Assembly: GCA_038216025.1 (NCBI GenBank)
Contig: JBBQQK010000067.1
Location: 1-6,257, forward strand
Source: JBBQQK01 sp038216025
Lineage (GTDB): Bacteria; Patescibacteriota; UBA1384; XYA2-FULL-43-10; 1-14-0-10-43-13
Reading direction: 5' to 3'
Length of the DNA stretch: 6,257 nt
The position numbers and the translations under genes were made by a program. A model generated the notes under the pieces. That model was given only the letters and a program-made list of their open reading frames with translations. It was not told the DNA's origin and ran no database searches. This document shows, one piece after another, positions 4,701 to 6,257 of the stretch; position 1 is the stretch's first letter; each line of letters opens with the position of its first letter.

Positions 4701-4729
4701 CTTTACCATAAGCGAACTTATAGGTAAAG
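4701..4729 (-). terminator. UUCG-loop terminator hairpin overlapping the manC stop codon
   Basis: On the minus strand CTTTACC (4729-4723), a bulged T, and ATAAG (4721-4717) pair with CTTAT (4712-4708) and GGTAAAG (4707-4701) around a TTCG tetraloop. AATTTTC follows, a short U-run. The last coding codons and the TAA (4720-4718) lie in the 5' arm. The stem is AT-leaning and the U-tract modest, so efficiency is uncertain. Confidence 0.55.
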
Positions 4730-5803
4730 ATGCTTCCCTTCATCTTTAAACTTATTGAGGAGGTCTTTTACCTTATGGGATTCTTTGCTGTTGCATATCA
4801 AAAGGGCGTCAGGCGTATCGATCACAACTATGTCCTTGAGGCCGACTGTGGCGATGAGTTTATCATTTGCCATGACGAGGCAATTTTCATTGTCTACGCC
4901 AATGTGGTGGCCCTTAGTAATGACTTTGGTGTTGTTGTATTCGGTCAAAACTTCGAGAAGCGCTCCCCAGGAGCCGATATCGTTCCAGCCAAAATCGCTT
5001 GGAATTACCAATATCTTGTCTGTCTTTTCCATGATGCCATAATCGATTGAGGTATTGTCTACTTTGGAGTATTCGCTCTTCAATATTTTGCTGTATTCTG
5101 GCGTACCGATTGCTTCTTTGATAATTTCCAGCTTTTCGTACGTGTTAGGGAGATTTTGCCTAAATAATTCAAGAAGATGATTGATGTTCCAAATAAAAAT
5201 GCCGGCATTCCACAAGTACTCCCAAGAACGCACGTATTTCTCTGCGGTGGCTTGGTCCGGTTTTTCTTTAAATGCTTTTACTGAAAAGGCAGACAATCCA
5301 TCTTCTGATTCTATCTGTTTATTCATCTGGATATAACCCAAATTAACATCTGGCTTGGTCGGGTTGATGCCAATCGTTAGAATATGGTCCGGATGTTTTT
5401 CGATTAATTCATGAGAAAAATCAATCACCTTGAGGAATTCTTTGCTGTCTCTAATTAAATGATCCGAAGGTAAAAAAATGGCTGCTGCATTCTCATCTCG
5501 CTTGCTTAATGTTGCCGAAACTAGACCGCAGGCGGCAGCATTGCCCATGAGAAGAGGCTCGATGATAAAATTTCCTTCTGGTATTTCAGGAATAATTTCT
5601 TTAATTTTTTCTTCAAAATCTTCTGTGGTTGAAATAAAAATATTTTCAGGCGAGAATTTGGGCAGTAGACGCTCATAGGTCTCCCTAATCATAGGTTGTT
5701 CGCCAGCAATAGCATGAAGTTGTTTTGGGTTCTTCTGTCTCGACAGTGGCCACAACCTTGTGCCTTGTCCTCCGGCTAAAATAACCGCATAAAAATTATC
5801 CAT
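4718..5803 (-). CDS. manC: Mannose-1-phosphate guanylyltransferase (GDP-mannose pyrophosphorylase)
   Basis: It makes GDP-mannose from mannose-1-phosphate and GTP in the cytoplasm, for mannose-, fucose- or rhamnose-type glycans. It has 361 residues, a single-domain form without the C-terminal mannose-6-phosphate isomerase half of long ManC/AlgA proteins. Motifs: the nucleotide-binding loop LAGGQGTRLWPLSR (9-22) followed by PKQ (26-28); LPSDH (111-115); the sugar-binding FKEKP (178-182); WNAGIFIW (198-205); SIDYGIMEK (252-260); and FGWNDIGSW (271-279). EPLLMGNAAA (82-91) replaces the commoner E-P-x-x-R-N-T-A form. AAGGA (5813-5809) lies 5 bases before the ATG. It is transcribed divergently from galE, from a candidate promoter at 5886-5859. 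A hairpin at its 3' end suggests a monocistronic message. Confidence 0.94.
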   Translation of the reverse strand: MDNFYAVILAGGQGTRLWPLSRQKNPKQLHAIAGEQPMIRETYERLLPKFSPENIFISTTEDFEEKIKEIIPEIPEGNFIIEPLLMGNAAACGLVSATLSKRDENAAAIFLPSDHLIRDSKEFLKVIDFSHELIEKHPDHILTIGINPTKPDVNLGYIQMNKQIESEDGLSAFSVKAFKEKPDQATAEKYVRSWEYLWNAGIFIWNINHLLELFRQNLPNTYEKLEIIKEAIGTPEYSKILKSEYSKVDNTSIDYGIMEKTDKILVIPSDFGWNDIGSWGALLEVLTEYNNTKVITKGHHIGVDNENCLVMANDKLIATVGLKDIVVIDTPDALLICNSKESHKVKDLLNKFKDEGKHLYL

Positions 5804-5823
5804 AATATTCCTTATTGCTTGTC

Positions 5824-5843
5824 ATTCCCTTGAAGCAGGGAAT
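5824..5843 (-). repeat. REP-like palindrome in the manC leader
   Basis: ATTCCCT (5824-5830) pairs with AGGGAAT (5837-5843) around the loop TGAAGC. The surrounding GTCATTCCC...GGGAATCTA resembles the dispersed GTCATTCCCGC...GCGGGAAT palindromes I know from many bacterial spacers. It lies between the predicted manC start site and its ribosome-binding site, so it would be in the 5' leader. Confidence 0.6.
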
Positions 5844-5858
5844 CTATTGATAAAATTA

Positions 5859-5886
5859 ATCATACTTATTCTTATCAGCCTATCAA
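5859..5886 (-). promoter_or_regulatory. manC: Candidate sigma70-type promoter for manC
   Basis: On the minus strand TTGATA (5886-5881) and TATGAT (5864-5859) are 16 bases apart, each close to consensus. Transcription would start near 5852, giving a leader of about 50 bases with the REP-like hairpin. Confidence 0.5.
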
Positions 5887-6005
5887 ATTCTCCTACCATA
5901 GAGCAATGCAACAATTTACTATGCCTCAACCGATGACCATGTGCCCCTTAAAGACATTATTCAAAAGGGTCAATCGTTGATGTGGGAGTATCGTCACGCA
6001 AGGGT

Positions 6006-6033
6006 TTGCCATTTTTGCTTATTGTGATATTTT
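6006..6033 (+). promoter_or_regulatory. galE: Candidate promoter for galE
   Basis: TTGCCA (6006-6011) and TATTTT (6028-6033) are 16 bases apart, with TG (6025-6026) making an extended -10. The -10 itself matches only 4 of 6 consensus bases. Confidence 0.3.
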
Positions 6034-6077
6034 TAATGTCTAGCCCTCTTTTGGAAGAATACTTCAATGCTTTCAAC

Positions 6078-6104
6078 TTTGCCGCCCGCAATGAAGCCGG
6101 CAAA
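6078..6104. repeat. Inverted repeat upstream of galE
   Basis: TTTGCCG (6078-6084) and CGGCAAA (6098-6104) are exact reverse complements around 13 bases, 22 bases before the galE start. It could be an operator, a leader hairpin or the remains of a terminator. No U-tract follows. Confidence 0.4.
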
Positions 6105-6126
6105 ATTTAATATATATGGAGATAAT

Positions 6127-6257
6127 ATGCCAGCTATTATGAAACATACTAATCAAATCATTGAAACCATTTTGGTCACTGGCGGCGCCGGCTACATCGG
6201 TTCCTTTACGGTGAAGCAACTGCTTAACGATGGTTTTGAGGTCGTTGTGCTCGACTC
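6127..6257 (+). CDS. galE: UDP-glucose 4-epimerase, N-terminal part; 3' end outside window
   Basis: GalE interconverts UDP-glucose and UDP-galactose with bound NAD in the cytoplasm. The 43 visible residues contain TILVTGGAGYIGS (14-26), the Rossmann dinucleotide-binding motif GGxGYIG of extended short-chain dehydrogenases. FTVKQLLNDGFEVVVLDS follows, matching the GalE beginning; Phe27 replaces the commoner His. GGAG (6118-6121) lies 5 bases before the ATG and supports this start, although it adds about 11 residues before the first strand; M5 (6139) is an alternative. Related NDP-sugar epimerases share this N-terminus, so GalE rather than another epimerase is probable, not proven. Confidence 0.82.
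   Translation, partial: MPAIMKHTNQIIETILVTGGAGYIGSFTVKQLLNDGFEVVVLD

Larger units (their letters stand above)
5804..6126. other. Divergent manC-galE spacer, no convincing gene
   Basis: These 323 bases hold promoter candidates for both genes, a leader hairpin and one inverted repeat near galE. Short open stretches exist but have stops in every frame: one reads HVPLKDIIQKGQSLMWEY (about 5938-5991), and another ends NAFNFAARNEAGKI just before TAA 6108-6110. They could be a decayed gene. I could not assign a family. Confidence 0.5.

Noticed and set aside
4730..5050. 106- and 95-residue plus-strand frames
   Set aside because: They lie wholly opposite manC, which has full family motifs; no family features are seen in either.

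Overview
The window looks like a chromosome fragment of an uncultivated, AT-rich bacterium, most likely of the Candidate Phyla Radiation (Patescibacteria, Parcubacteria-like). This is inferred from the gene mix (GtrA, a four-helix-bundle S23 protein, a DUF559 nuclease, DedA, NDP-sugar genes), the standard genetic code, and spacers filled with short degenerate repeats. No rRNA or tRNA is present to fix the taxonomy.

Layout. Positions 2-1099 hold the 3' part of valS (+). It carries repeat-derived in-frame insertions and ends without the usual C-terminal arm. Positions 1104-1519 form a compact cassette: a frameshifted DUF559 endonuclease gene between inverted copies of one structured repeat. A DedA membrane protein follows at 1657-2289 (+). 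Positions 2340-2633 have no ORF but are GC-elevated and rich in hairpins, and they end in a strong intrinsic terminator; I read this as an unidentified structured RNA. On the minus strand, read right to left, come manC (5803-4718), an S23 four-helix-bundle gene (4630-4259), a GtrA flippase-like gene (4133-3699) and a Phd/YefM-type protein with a 258-residue disordered tail (3590-2643). galE starts divergently at 6127 and runs off the window.

How they fit. ManC (GDP-mannose), GalE (UDP-galactose) and GtrA (polyprenyl-linked sugar transfer or flipping) suggest cell-surface glycan synthesis. DedA may help recycle the lipid carrier. ManC has its own promoter and a terminator hairpin overlapping its stop codon, so the minus-strand genes are probably not one operon.

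The most unusual theme is repeats. Both small selfish-type genes (DUF559 and S23) sit between inverted copies of a repeat. In both, the stop codon lies inside the flanking repeat. The repeat next to S23 has a near-identical copy inside the valS reading frame. The other items worth following are the candidate ncRNA and the antitoxin-domain protein with its long acidic tail and no toxin partner.
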